Positions 1 through 12,400 of a stretch of 64,000 nt of DNA are shown here, in pieces (the stretch's first letter is position 1; each line of letters opens with the position of its first letter). The notes beneath the pieces are model-generated. The model was not told where the DNA came from. It saw only the letters and a program-made list of their open reading frames with translations, and did not search any database. The translations under genes and the position numbers were made by a program. The DNA comes from Pholis gunnellus (lineage: Eukaryota > Chordata > Actinopteri > Perciformes > Pholidae): positions 15,926,594 through 15,990,593 of the forward strand of contig OU342807.1 in the NCBI GenBank assembly GCA_910591455.2, in the 5' to 3' direction.

Positions 1-1329
1 TGCCAGCGCTGCACTGATTTCTAATGCAAGATAACGTTTTTTTTTGCCTGGATGCATTGCTGCACATATTCAAAAACACAGAATAAGTTACATCAAATCA
101 TTCGAGATGGTCATGCTTTTGGAGAAACATTACGACTTGTCTGTACTGGCAGAGAAATAAAAAAGCAAAGCTTTATTACATTATTTCAGTTACTGTGCTT
201 CATTTCATTTTTTTAAACAATGGATTAAATGTCTAAACATGTTTCAGCACACTTTTTTTTCAAAATAAAGCACTAATCTTGTACAACAAGGAACAAAATA
301 TCAGGAAAGATAGTCGATTAATATGAATATACTGAATAACATTATTTGTATCAGACTATGTTACATGCATATTCATTTAGATTGTACTGTTCTCTCTATG
401 TGTTTTACTTCCTAAGTGTTAACATAGATAAACAGCCAGCCAAACTCCTTTTCAAGAGCCAGGAATGCGAGCGTGCTTGCTCCTTTATTGATTCCGTACA
501 TATTAATCAGGTTGACAACGTTGAATCAGAGTGAAACTAGAAAAGAAAATACAAAACATCTTAGTTGACTGCAATATGAATAACAGATAAATATAAACAG
601 CCTTATGTTCACATTTACCTAACAAAGGTCACCATTCTTACTTATTCAACACACTAAGAACATAAAACACTTACAGACATTGCTTTCTGAGGAATTCAGG
701 TGAAGGATTACTGTGGATTAAACATGGGATGCCACACAGCTGCGACTATGTTCTCTGCAGTTTACAGCTCTCAACTTCCTACTTCCTGTTTCTCACTTCC
801 TGCTTCATTACAGGTGTCAAAATAAAAGCGCCACATATTTATGCATGAAACAATGCAAACAGATTTAACAGTTAACTTATTCAGGGCAGAACATAGATGT
901 TTCAATTACAACAGTTAAGATCCAACAAAGGATATTTATTCTATACTGATATTACTAGCTGATATTAATAAAAAAAATTAAAAAACTGTGAAAAACTAAA
1001 ATGTTTACCAATCATTATTTCAAAACCACATAAGTACCTCACATTCACAGTTGATGAGTTTTCAGTCGTTTACAGTTACAATATATCTGACTTTTCTTTC
1101 CCACTCTCAGCTTACCTGGCATGTCATTGTCATGAATCATTTTGAAGAAAAAACTAAAAAAACTAAAAGAGCGACAGAAACGTGTCTCAGCCTCAGTGTG
1201 TAGTCTCAGTGTGGATGTGAGTTGAAGGACTGATCTGTTCTGGACTCTGCTTTCCTGTCTATGATTCTATGACATCATTGTGTTCTATTCCATTGTCAGT
1301 TCTGTCACAATCATTTTTTTTTAAATTTT

Positions 1330-1450
1330 TTATTATACTATATTTATCCCGGTAAGGCGTACATTTGTCTTTGCATTTCACCCATCCCTGTATATGGGGA
1401 GCAGTGGGCTGCCCATGCTACATTTTCATCATTTAGCAGCATATATTTGG
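1330..1450. repeat. dispersed fish-type retroelement fragment
   Basis: The stretch with 'catttcacccatccctgt' followed by 'ggggagcagtgggctgcc' resembles a tail seen in many interspersed fish repeats. This is recognition from memory; the family and the ends were not determined. Confidence 0.4.
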
Positions 1451-1499
1451 ATAGGCTGAGGAGAAACAAAAGTAAAAAACAGTGGGAGAAAGTAGTCTC

Positions 1500-1885
1500 C
1501 TATACTACGTTAGCTACAATTAAGAGGTGCATTCCCATTACTTTCATGGGAATATTCTACTTTTCACTCCATTACATTTATTGCAGCTTTAGTTGCTAGT
1601 TACTTACAAATTAAGAAATTAAACAGAAAACTCAAACTACCTGAACTTCAATTAAAAAAAAAAGTTTGCTACAATTTAACTACAACAGTGGAATAAATCA
1701 ATAAGAATAATGTTATGTTAAGGTGAAGTAAAACAGTCACAATGGCCACTTTTCTGCATCAAGTACTTTTTTCTAAATGTACTTTTACTTCAGTAACATT
1801 TTCAAAACACCACTTTTACCTGTAGCTAATGAAGTATTTTTACAGTGTTAAATTACAGTGTTAGATTACTTCTTCCGACACAAGA
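1500..1885. repeat. decayed interspersed repeat (tacttttacttcagtaa type)
   Basis: The motifs 'gtacttttacttcagtaaca', 'gaagtatttttacagtgtta' and 'ttacttcttcc' occur in the order found in a very common teleost interspersed element. The copy is diverged and its edges are approximate. Confidence 0.5.
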
Positions 1886-2109
1886 TTATCTTCCCTTGAG
1901 TGTCTGGCACAAAATTAAGACATTGTTTGGTCATTTAGACCTTATAACTGGCATATGCTGTAAAAAATAAATATAGTAAGTAACTGGCAGCCATTGACAA
2001 GTAAGTTACTGTATTTTCTTTTTAGATTACATACCTGATAATTACTTCCAGTTAGGTAGATTTTCTACAGTGTGAGTTTGTCTGACACTGTCAGTAGCCT
2101 CAGTAGCCA

Positions 2110-2300
2110 GTAATCAGTTCAGTCTTTATGGTCAGAATAATACCAGAATCGGTTTATTGCCAAGTACAATTGCACATACAAGTAATATGGCTTGGTCTCA
2201 CATTGTCTTGGAGCAGTGTGGCAAAAACAGACACAGCACACAGACACATCCATTAGTAAAACAGAATAAAACATTAACATCACTTGGAAATAGAAACACA
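2110..2300 (-). repeat. dispersed repeat fragment (LINE/SINE-like tail)
   Basis: 'ggtttattgccaagtacaat' followed by 'tgcacatacaagtaatatgg' resembles, in reverse orientation, a repeat tail common in fish. Two overlapping short ORFs fall inside it and are not taken as genes. Confidence 0.4.
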
Positions 2301-2949
2301 CAATAGCAGTAAAACAGTGTATTAACATATGCAAAAAGTAACAAGCGATAATAAATCAGGTATAAGCAATGAATATGTTCACCACCCAAGAGTATTTTCA
2401 CTGAGTATTCAGTCAGAGGTCAAAACAAGCTTGTGTGCTGGCCCACTAAAACAAATCAAAAGTCTGGATCCTGATGTGATGGTGGATCTGGCCACACCAT
2501 AGTATGGAATATAACGTTTTATGCCAGTTAGTAGGCCTAATGCAATGGTGACATGAAATTAAAATTGTATTTATGATGATAGAGTGAGGAGTGTACGGGG
2601 AAAAGGTTGACACCTACTCCTAAATTGAATTCAAATATCTGGTCAGTTCATACCTATACAAACAGAAAAGCAAATTGACATAATGACTTGTACTGATTAG
2701 CTTTCTTTAAATAATATAAACATTTGTTATCAAATAAAAGAAATTAAATTAAAATTAAGTTTTACAAGTGACATTAATTAGGTGACTTTTCAGTGGGACA
2801 ATAGTTACTAGTCCTTGACAAATAAAGTAGCAATATCACATGTTTAGAGTAATAATTGAACCCTTTGGCTTTCTCTAGATTGTCACAAAGTGTCACATTT
2901 GGTCAGCTCTGTTGGCATCACCTCAATGCTTTTATTTTGAAAACATTCA

Positions 2950-3044
2950 TCACCGGGAATGTGTGGACGCCTACTTCCGCTAAGCTTGTGGTCAGTGTCT
3001 GAAACAGATGTAACGTTACTGAGGCAATGTGTTCCACCTTTTAG
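2950..3044 (+). promoter_or_regulatory. likely promoter and 5' noncoding exon of the THAP/wiz locus
   Basis: There is an ETS-like CTTCCG core at about 2975. A good splice donor follows 3044 (TTTTAG then GTAAAT), and an acceptor lies at 3545 (TTTTGACAG) just upstream of the THAP start codon. The likely reading is a short noncoding first exon ending at 3044, an intron 3045-3545, and exon 2 starting at 3546. The transcription start itself cannot be placed from sequence. Confidence 0.4.
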
Positions 3045-3639
3045 GTAAATTAACCTTTATCTACATTTGATCAGTGTCGTTTGATTGCCAGTCTAGGGCG
3101 TAAGGTGCGTAGCTATTCGCTGTTTCGCTTAAATTACGTTTAATTTGAGCTAGCATAGGGCTAACGTTAGCATTCTTCCAGATCAAAACAAAGGGTGCAA
3201 TAGCGATAACGTTCAGTTAGCTTTCAGTCTAAAGATGCTCAGCCACTTACACCTGTACAATGAACGTTAACGGGAGTCTAGTGAGTGTCGCTCTACTAGA
3301 AGTTGTAAATTAGAAATAGAGACGATTCTCAATAACATTTCAAGTTGCAATCCACAGCTAACGTACAATATTTATTTATAGGCAACAAGAAGTTGTCGCG
3401 ATATTACGATCGTGTAACGTTGTAGTGAGCAACAGTTGGATTCCCACTCTAAAAAGGGTTATAGGTCTAACACGGTATTCAAATGATAAGTAATCTATTT
3501 AACATTTAACAAGTGTGTCTCCCCTTTTACGATTTATTTTGACAGGTTACAGAGCTGCATAATCTAAAGTTTATATCCATCCTGTCGCAGCCTGTGAAGT
3601 CCTAACGTTACATTACGTTTCACATAAACTAAAAGTTTA

Positions 3640-3678
3640 ATGATAGCTCAATGGAGAATAATGAATCCCGAGCTGTAA
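3640..3678 (+). promoter_or_regulatory. short uORF overlapping the THAP start codon
   Basis: An ATG at 3640 opens a 12-codon frame that ends in TAA at 3676-3678. It overlaps the THAP start at 3651 in another frame. Its context (tttaATGa) is weak, so most ribosomes would probably pass it. If used, it would reduce initiation at the main start. Confidence 0.3.
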
Positions 3679-4079
3679 CGCGATGCAGAGGGGGCCACTT
3701 CTGCATCGCCCCTGGATGCAGCAATGAATTTTATAGAGCCAAAAACGACGGGAGGACTGTCCACTTTCACTCTTTGCCGTTTACGCGGCACGTGGTGCTT
3801 CGTCGTTGGCTAGCTGCACTCAAGCGAGAGACGACTCCCATCAGGCGGGACGCTCGGGTCTGTAGCGAGCACTTTGTGGACGAGGACTATGTCGGGGAGA
3901 GGGTGTTTGAGTCAGGGGTCCTGGTGGTTCGCCGTACCAATAAACTGAAGACCGAGGCTGCTCCCTCTGTGTTTGACTTTTCCTCTCAAAAGGTTGGGTG
4001 TGCAGGTCAGGACGTAACGTCAGCGGTGCGCCGTAAGAAAAGGGCCCGACGTCACGCCCACCTGGCCGCGCAGAGGAAG
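3651..4079 (+). CDS. THAP-type zinc-finger domain exon (N-terminus of a THAP-WIZ protein, or a separate THAP gene)
   Basis: This exon encodes a complete THAP domain, a DNA-binding zinc-coordinating module. The ligands are C18, C23, C71 and H74 (C-x4-C-x47-C-x2-H). The invariant P43, W53 and F75 are present, and A104-P105-S106-V107-F108 stands for the AVPTIF box. A basic stretch (about 126-143, RRKKRARR) looks like a nuclear localisation signal. The frame can run unspliced to a stop at 4172 (173 residues), with AATAAA at 4419. However, an excellent donor (GAGGAAG followed by GTACGT) follows 4079 in phase 0, and the next acceptor at 4604 opens an exon in the same frame that leads into the WIZ fingers. 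Nuclear role is inferred from the domain. The THAP assignment is firm; the gene boundary is not. Confidence 0.82.
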
Positions 4080-4418
4080 GTACGTCACGGCCAGCAGGCT
4101 CAACAAGTCGTCCCTCTCACCGTGGAAGGACTCAAAACAACCAAACAGCGTCTCCATACAACTCAAACTTAGCTTCTTCACCGTACAATAAGGGTGCTCT
4201 ACACCTCACCTTCTGTAAACAGTTTGTCGTCTGTAACACAAGCTGTGAAATTAAGTTCTGACATTGTGCTGTACATTAATGCTGCATCTTAAGTGCAAAA
4301 ACAAATGATGTGGTATTGTTATAAAAAAACAAAAGCACCAATGTATTGCATTTTTGGATGCCCCTTGTTACAAACAGACGTTTAGTGTTATTAGCATTAA
4401 CAGCACTTAATAGGGGAA

Positions 4419-4424
4419 AATAAA
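4419..4424 (+). terminator. candidate polyadenylation signal for an unspliced THAP transcript
   Basis: AATAAA lies 247 bases after the unspliced THAP stop codon (4172) and within the intron of the fusion model. If used, it would give a THAP-only mRNA ending before the wiz exons. Confidence 0.35.
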
Positions 4425-4604
4425 ACAAAAACACCAGAACTGAATGTTTGTATCCTTTATGTATGTTTTGACATGTCTGACAAGAATGGAGAGAGAGAAA
4501 AGAGGCGGGATTATAAGAGGGGAAGGAAAAGAAAAATCCACGATCTGTACATTTATTAATTTAAATTATTAATTTATATAATCCTCTTGCATTTGTGTAC
4601 ACAG

Positions 4605-7600
4605 GATCTGCAGAGATTCACCTCTCTCATCCTTCAAAAGAAACCCACGAAAATGTCAGCAGCCATGGAGTCACCAGGTAGAGACGCTGTTATGAACGAT
4701 CTACTAAGTAATACGACATATATGTTGTTACAAGAGCCTCAAGGTGCTTGCTTATTCATTTAATTGCTCAACACCGTGATTAAACCTTGATCGTAGTATT
4801 ATTTTGATACTTGAACAATTTCTTTAACAAACTCCCATCTGAACTTCACAGCAGCAACAGCAACCCCGGTCATCTGTGAGGTCTGTGGAACGATCTTTGA
4901 GACGCGACGAGGGCTCTCCAGCCACGCCCGCCTCCACCTCCGGCAGCTCGGTGTGACGTTGTCGGAGAGCAGCGGAGCTCCCATTGAACTGCTCTACCAG
5001 CTCATCCAGGAGAGAGGCGACTCCCTCAATGATTTCAAAGCAGACTCCTCTGTGTCTGGGCCGACCCCTCTCAAAAAAGCATCCCAGCAGGAGTCCAGGA
5101 CACCTTCAGCACCAGAGGACATGAGTGACTCCGGCAAAGCAGGGAGTAGAGTCATGACAGCGCCACAAAAGATGGATCATCAGGGATCTCCAGCCAGACT
5201 AAAAGAGACACCAACCTCTCCCGCCCCCTCGTCCTCCTCTGGCCTGAGGCCGGTTGAGTCTAGAACAAGTGAAGGCAGCAGCTCATCCTCGGAGCACAAA
5301 ACCAAATCCAAGCCGCTGTGGGCGCCGCTGGAAACTGACGCCCCCATCACCTTAGGTACGACTGAATTCTAGATGTTTAAAGAAATATCGAAAGTAGTGA
5401 GGGGAGTAGCTGTATGTGCAAGACAGAGCTCAAAGTCAGTTAACATGACTGGGTTCCTTTTACTCATCGTTTTTCTTCATTCTTGCAGCTTCAGACACCA
5501 AAAATGAGGTCCATGTGTGCCAGCTCTGTGGCTGCTGGTACGGGACACGCAAAGGCCTGTCGGGTCATGCTCGGGCACATCTGCGCCAGATCGGAATCCC
5601 CGAAAGCGACATCAAGGGCAGCCCTATTGAGTTGCTTTACCAGATCATGGAGGAGGAGGACCTCAAGCCCATCAGCAGCGAGCAGCAGGAGGGAGCGAGC
5701 ACCTCGAACAGTCCCTCCAGATCCTCCTCTAAGCGACCCTCCAATCGGTCCTCTCCTCCCGCGTCCCCACCCAGCAAACGGCCTAAGTCGTCAGAGGACT
5801 TCACCTGTATTCTGTGCAGGGAGAAGTTTGAGAATCGCAAAGGCCTGGCCATCCACGCACGCGCTCACCTGCGTCAGATCGGAGTGGTCGACCTGCTGGG
5901 GAAAAGCTCTGCAATTGACGCCGTCCAAGAACTGGTCAGCCGTGGCATGCTGGAAGCCATACACCCTCCCAACATGAACAGTGCAACCAGCTCATCGGCG
6001 GCCCCGTTTCCCTCCACGTCCCTCTCCTCAAGCCCTGCAAAGTACATCCGGTCTCCTGTCAACAGGGCCCCAAAGGCTAAGAAAGGCTTTCGGCTAGCTG
6101 TGGACCCCCTTCACAGGAAGCCGAAGCCTGAACCTATGGAGATTGAGGTGTCCGTTCAACCGAAGGGATCCGGCACTAACGGCAACTCCCCCACGCAGAA
6201 GTCACCCGCTGCTTCAAAGCCTCTGAATGCAGGTAAAGCAAAAGAAAAATGTATTACTTTGTTTGTATGTGTACACCAAAGTGTGGATTCATCCTCTTTA
6301 TTTCCCGTCCGCCATTCCACAGATGTACATTCCCCGCCAACAGTCCTTTGCGATTTCTGTGGCCAGCTGTTTGAGACCCGCAAAGCCCTGTCCTGCCACG
6401 CCCGCGCCCATCTGCGCCAGCTCGGCCTCACCTGGTCAACCAGGACATCGCCGATTGATCTCCTCAGAGAGGTCATGATGCGCGGTGAAGAAGGCAAGAA
6501 AGTGTCTGTGCCCGCTGGGTCATCGGGCAAAGCCACGTGGGCCCCTCAAGGCTCCAGAAGGTCCCACGACAGCCTCCAGTCAGGGGAACCGGCCGCCAAC
6601 CCCTCCACAGCACCTCTTGATTATTCCATGAAGGAGAAACCCTCGTCGGGCAGGAGTGGGGCCTCACACACCGGTAATACATTAACACCTCTGTAAAGCA
6701 ATAGCTGATTGTGTCAGCACCTTACAACCACGTTGTTATAAGATAGTGAGCCACACTGTTGTACTCTGTGACGTGTTTTTTTAATTAAGATGCACTAGGA
6801 CGCTGAGAGTCAATCCTCAAACACTGTCCTGGTGACCAAATGTTTGTTGTTCAGCAGCCGAAAATAGTCCTCAACAAATGCACTCGTTATTCCAGTTTGA
6901 GTTCCATTTTTTTTAAACTACAGTGGCCAGATTTACACCTTAAATGGGAACAAATATATCTGAGTGCAACAAAGAGAATAAGGGGATTTGGAAAGTATTG
7001 AGTGACAGAAGCATAGTTTGTTTTGGTCTTTTCTCTGGATTTATTGTTAATAAGAAAAACACCAAGCAACACCAGCCTTATCCTTTAAAATCTTAGACTT
7101 TGAGCCAAAAGATTAGCCTCTTTTCCATGTAATCCTTTAATGAGACACATCCCACAATGCAATGCTGCCTCCACACATTCTCATCACTCTTGGCATTACT
7201 CTGCTGTCCCTTTTAAGTATTGTACCGATTGTACCGGCATGCCTTAAAATCTGGAACATGATAGATGAGATGAAATCACTGTGAATTAAACAGGTTCAAC
7301 ACATGGAAATATAAGTTAAAAACTGAACTTTTACACAATTGTAACATCTTCAAACTATCCCTGGAACTCCCTGAACCGGTGATGCATGTCTACTCTGTCA
7401 CTGGTGATGTAGATACTGACCCTCGTCTTCTTTGTGTCAGACGCATCCTGTGAGCTTTGTGGCTTTGACTTTGAAAACCGCAAGGCCCTGGCCAGTCACG
7501 CGCGGGCTCACCTCCGCCAGCTGGGGATCATTGAATGGAAGGCGGACGGAGCGAGCTCGCCCATCGAACTCCTCAGCGAGTTGATCCGCAGGGACCCAGT

Positions 7601-9135
7601 GAAGGTAGCGGCAATAACCCAACGCTATCGCATGGGAGACCTTTACATCAAGAAGGTGGCCTGTGCTCTTTTAAATAATTCCAAATTCACATCAGGATAC
7701 ATACGAGCAATGTATTAAAGCAGTGTTAAGTCTAAACTCATGTGCGTTCATGTTCTTTCAGTCCCAGAGAGGTGCTGCTTCGCCCTCTCTGTCCACAGAC
7801 TCTGACTCTGTCGCCGGCAGCAGCCTGAAGTTTTCGGTAGGCAGGGAGAACTTGGGTGTGACTGCCGGCTCGTCCAGACACGCAAACAGCCACGGACGGA
7901 CTTTTGCAGCCCACGGTGACCCCGGCGTGCGCTCCTCTAGGGGTGAGAGACGAAAATAGCCGGATACAGATATACTGTTATTGATTTAAAAAAGAAAACA
8001 ACAAGTTTCTATTACCTTTCTCTGTGGTTTCAGGGGTCCACCCACCAAAACATGTTGCACGAGCAGGGGAAGAAAATCAGGACACCAATTCCCAGCAGCC
8101 ATCACGGTCAGGCAGCATCCCCGCTATGCTGCCAAAGCCCCCACTTACACCTCTGGTCAAACTGGTGGGCAAAGTCTACTCCCTCAAGTGCAGGTTGGTC
8201 TATAAAGTACAAAACAAAGAATCACATTCCCCTCGTATTCAGTGAATGACGGCGTTTAGAGTAATGGACCAATAAGGTTACCTACAGTATCATTTTCACC
8301 AGCTTGCATGATTAGGTTGAAGTCAGGTGACATGCAATGAGGGCAGGAAGAGACGGGGAGGACATGCAACGAGTCGCCTGGCGGACTCGAACCTGACGTG
8401 TGCTTATGTCGCCAGCATCTTACTGCGCTCTCTACTGGAAGCGAGACGCGAGAGGCGAGAGGCGAGAGGCCATTCAATCCACAGCGACTCCGTCTTCGGT
8501 TAACATCTTTCAGCAACATCTCTTGAGAGCAGCTCACAACCTGTCTTCACCAGGCTGACTGACTGACTGACAGCAGACATTTACTGAACCAGAGTGGTTT
8601 TCGTGTTGGCTCCACTGGAAGAAATCAAGTGTTTGTAGGCTTATGTAATGATTCATTGATTTTATTTACCCGCTCACTGTAGCGAGTGAGTGAGTGAGAC
8701 AGACTTGGAGCCTTAATCAATCAACGCACATACGATTAATACGTTCAAAAACACATATACATGGGCTTACAGAGTTAGACAATGTGGGAACGGATTATTT
8801 TAACAACCTTCAAAGATGCTCAAGTGGAGAAAAAAAAAAATCACAATTGACTCGTTTAAAAAACATTAAGGATATGTGATGAACACTAAATATTTCTATG
8901 TTGCCCAGCCATACTCTTAAAGTTGTTCCTCATTTAACGCAGTTAATGTCGTACCGCCCTCCCTGTGCTTCTGTTCAGGTTCTGTGAGGAAGTGTTTCAT
9001 GGACCTCTGTCAGTTCAGGAGCGATGGATCACACACCTGCAGAAACACATCCTGTCGCTGGGCTACAAAGGCAAAGCGTCTCCTCCGGCTGCACCAGTGG
9101 CAGCTCCGGCACTCGTCCATCCAGTCGCTGTCTAG
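4605..9135 (+). CDS. WIZ-type widely spaced zinc-finger protein (G9a/GLP-associated family)
   Basis: Exons: 4605-4677, 4852-5355, 5489-6232, 6323-6673, 7441-7655, 7762-7942, 8034-8193 and 8979-9135; all junctions are in phase. In the 937-residue THAP-joined numbering, five C-x2-C-x12-H-x3-H fingers start at C176, C346, C442, C593 and C704. Each is followed by a HARAHLRQLG-like tail, and most also by an SPIELL-like segment, both typical of WIZ. A last, different finger (C885, C888, H905, H909) sits at the C-terminus in the context LVGKVYSLKCRFCEEVF, as in mammalian WIZ, which uses this region to bind the G9a/GLP histone methyltransferases. P681-L682-D683-Y684-S685 resembles a CtBP-binding PxDLS motif. 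If the gene starts on its own, ATG 4653 is the first start. The long N-terminal part of mammalian WIZ is not visible. Linkers are rich in Ser and Pro. Confidence 0.88.
8326..8425 (-). repeat. tRNA-derived SINE fragment in the last wiz intron
   Basis: 'gacatgcaacgagtcgcc' followed by 'ggactcgaacctgac' resembles the head of a common fish SINE in reverse orientation. The GACTCGAACC part matches the complement of a tRNA B box. The copy is short and diverged. Confidence 0.4.
8441..8470 (+). repeat. short GCGAGAG tandem repeat
   Basis: About four head-to-tail copies of a 7-base unit (GCGAGAG and one variant) lie in the last wiz intron beside the SINE fragment. Confidence 0.6.
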
Positions 9136-9734
9136 TCCACAAAGTCTCTCTGTAGTTCACATTAAACAAGGTCGTCTTTTTCATACGTCAACACGAAGGC
9201 CTTACGTCTAGCAAATGGTCAGTAAAAAGTGCAGATTTTATGTTCCCTTTTTTGTCCTAGAGAGGGCAAGCATGAGCCATATGAGGAAAGCAGCAGAACG
9301 TAATCCACTCAGGTAAAATCCACTGAATACAATAGATCACAATACTGATCACTGCATGTTTTGGGGTTAATATCCAAAACCAGTTCATCCCTCATGTTGA
9401 TGTCCAGTGCTTTCCTCCTCCTGCTCATACTTCCTACCATTTGTGTAGATGTTGTAAATGTGTTTGAATGTGATATATTCAATAGTTGTCATTATTTAAT
9501 GTCGGACACTGAACGAACAATCCGGGTCAGTGATTTGTCTCCTTTTTTTGTGTCCTACTGAGTAGACTTGTGAGTCTTTCCATATACCTAATCTCCTTTA
9601 TATGTTTTTGAATTTATCTTGTTTTATACATTTATTTTTTAAGGGTTTTTATCATAAATCTGGATAGATTCTATTTCTTTTTTTCATAAATGGAAACGTT
9701 TTTGAATAACAAAATACTGAGACAAGAAATAACA

Positions 9735-9740
9735 AATAAA
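9735..9740 (+). terminator. candidate wiz polyadenylation signal
   Basis: AATAAA lies about 600 bases after the wiz stop codon and is the first consensus signal downstream on this strand. A possible noncoding segment bounded by TTTGTCCTAG (to 9260) and CACTCAG-GTAAAA (from about 9311) lies between. Confidence 0.45.
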
Positions 9741-12350
9741 ATGTAATTTGTGACAACTTGGTTGGAAGAAAAATGTTCAGTAATGTGATCTCCTGAAAAT
9801 CAAAGCCTCAACCGTCTGTTTCCATTATTGACACTTTCTTCAGGTACAACTCCAAATACTGTGTTGTTTTTCTGGTCTTTTTACATATGTTTTTTAACAC
9901 TTATATTAATTAAATTGTGTCTTGTATATAAAAACATGTTTTGTTGTTTTTTTACAAATCAATGGACAATTTATAATACACATCCTGCACTACACCAGCG
10001 CTCACTGTGAGACTCGGATAACAGATGTCAGCGGTGTCGACTATAATCCAATATATCGATCAATCTTCAGCTAAATTCTGCACACGTTCTCTCGTCTCCA
10101 TTCACCCAATTGTATTTTTATATCCACGTTTTTTTGGGATCTCACAAAACATATGTATTATTTTGGGTTATTTTATATGTTTTTTCGAGGGTGTACAGTG
10201 GAGAGATGACAGGAAATGAGGGGATGTTGCTGTTCATGCTCACCGCCTTAAACCCAAGACCACATTCACTCTTCAGCCCACCAGGATATAATCCCCTAAC
10301 ATGGAGGAATGTGTGTATAACTGTTGAATAACTGTAAATTAGTTTGTTTTGGGCGTATTTTTCCACAGGCTTCCATGCCGATTGCTTTATTTCACATGGC
10401 GCCTGTAGAGTTGTTAAAAAAAAAAGTCCTTTGTTTACACATTCTTTGAAACATCGAGGCTTAATGTTCGTTCCCCGCCATGTTGCATCACAACCGCATC
10501 TCCCCTTTGTTTAAACGATCTCATGCTCACAGGCGCAGAGAAGATTTTAGTTTCACGCAGCATTGTAGTCATAAAGATGTGGAAATCATGAAGAGGAGAG
10601 CTGCACATTTTGCATCAGAGCTATGAGCTTTTCATGTTGTTCCTGTAAACTAGGACCTCTCCAACACCAGTATGTTTCTGTTCTGTACTCCTGCTTCCAT
10701 TTGATGCCATCAGTGACTGTAAAAGTCAGTTTGGTGAAGATTTGACTTCTCAAAACGCCTCTAAGCTGCTATCCCTTGTGTCCATAATGTTTAAAGAGGG
10801 GATGTTGATTTGATTTCCTCCACTTTCTGTCTCTTTAGCCATCATTGTGTTGACAAAGGGTCATTGATCTTACTACCTGTATGGCTTCTGCACCAGGTCC
10901 TCCATCCTTTATTGATCTTCGATGGAGCTGAATCCCTCAGCCAGAGGAAGTCGAAAGGTTTAAATTGGTAAACTGCACACAGCCACAAAGAACAATCTGT
11001 CTCCTGTGTCTGTCAAATCGTCATATAGCTTTTATATCCTCAAAAGCTGCAGTATACATTGCAAAATGCATTATTTTTCAAATTTCCATATTGCACTGGG
11101 TGTCCACGAATACTGCTGGTGAGATCAGATTGAAAAAACAGCTGAAGTGTCGCACTCCGATCTCATCTCATTATTCAGAGAAACAGAAAAGGTACATTTT
11201 ATTCTAAAGGCGGACATCTTCGTGCACTTGTGGTGCTAAGTATATTGGACAGTTGCTGAATGGGCCCTCTGTTCTACAGCGAAGTATAGGAAACACTCCA
11301 CAGGAGAGGCTGTGAAGATGATCTATAATCGCTTTCCATGCAGCATAACACCCCTTCTGTTTTCTGCTCTGTCTCCACCACAGATATGGTCTTTGTCTCT
11401 GCTATATATTCACGTCGCAGTGAGGATCTCTGGAGTCTCATTCTTTGTAATTTACTACCACTGGGACGTGGGCAGGTTTTCAGTCTGGCTTCAGCCGCTG
11501 ATGGATAAATCTGATGTCCGCCCTTCTGCCGGTTCGCCAATCTCAGGGCATCTAGTGAGCGAGTGATCCCACCTGACAGGGCCCGAGTAGGCTGTTGCTC
11601 ACATCTATTAACACCCGGTGGTTTAATCCCAGTCACAAGGGACTCGTAGCAGCAAAGCTCTCATTGAAGTGAGAGCCCAAATTAGGAGCACATCTGTCTT
11701 CGAGGGCCATGGGATTTGTTGAAAGAGGTGGTATAATAACTTTGGGTTTCTGACTGTGGTCCATTGGTTTTTAAAACTGGAAGCTGGACAGTCTAGCACA
11801 ATCATTCAATTCTTGTCTTTAAGTATCCTTATTAGCATACTCTTGACCAGACAGCACGCCTGAATGTGGACTAATAAGACTCACCAGGAAACTGAATTAC
11901 CTTAAAAGAAATGCTCTAAACATTCCAATTAACTATGATTTAATTAAATTGACATGGGAAACCAAAGAAATTCACTTTAAATCTCTAAATTGTCAACTCA
12001 AAAGGGTCTTGGTGGTGAGGAAAACATGGATGTGTGATTAAACCATTGAACAGCAGTCAATAGGACCCGTCTAACACAGGTGAGACTGATGACAGTCTTA
12101 ATTGCTGTGGCAGAGCCCTCGTTAATGTTATTGGTGCCAGCTGTGCCTTTTCCTCTCCTGCTTCTCTGTTAAAAAGGTCTGTGATTTGGAAACAATAAAG
12201 CAACAGCAGCAGCAAAAAACTGAACCAAACAGCAGAATCAGATATTTAAAAACAAAAACAGTGCTAAATGTACAGGGAATTGTGCCCTAAACAATCAACT
12301 CATGCTGTCCACTGGAGGGTAGTTTGAAACCATGATACTCCGGATTTATT

Positions 12351-12400
12351 ACACACACACACACACACTCTCTCTCTCACACACACACACACACAGAGAG
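12351..12400 (+). repeat. (AC)n/(TC)n compound microsatellite
   Basis: AC repeats run into TC repeats and back to AC repeats, ending in AGAGAG. A length-variable locus is likely. Confidence 0.95.

Larger units (their letters stand above)
1..2945. other. 5' flank without a supported gene
   Basis: No exon chain or long reading frame is convincing on either strand. The ORFs here are under 75 codons and look like chance. A good splice-donor-like site on the minus strand near 1117 (CCAG followed by GTAAGC) has no convincing partner exon. Much of the stretch is repeat-derived (about 1330-1885 and 2110-2300). The rest is AT-rich single-copy-looking DNA. Confidence 0.6.

Noticed and set aside
5483..5977. 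164-codon frame overlapping the wiz exon
   Set aside because: It is an out-of-frame reading of the exon that encodes the WIZ fingers. It shows no domain, while the other frame has two perfect C2H2 fingers.
11274..11636. 120-codon minus-strand frame in the gene desert
   Set aside because: No recognised motif, no splice sites in good context and an unstructured composition; compatible with chance.
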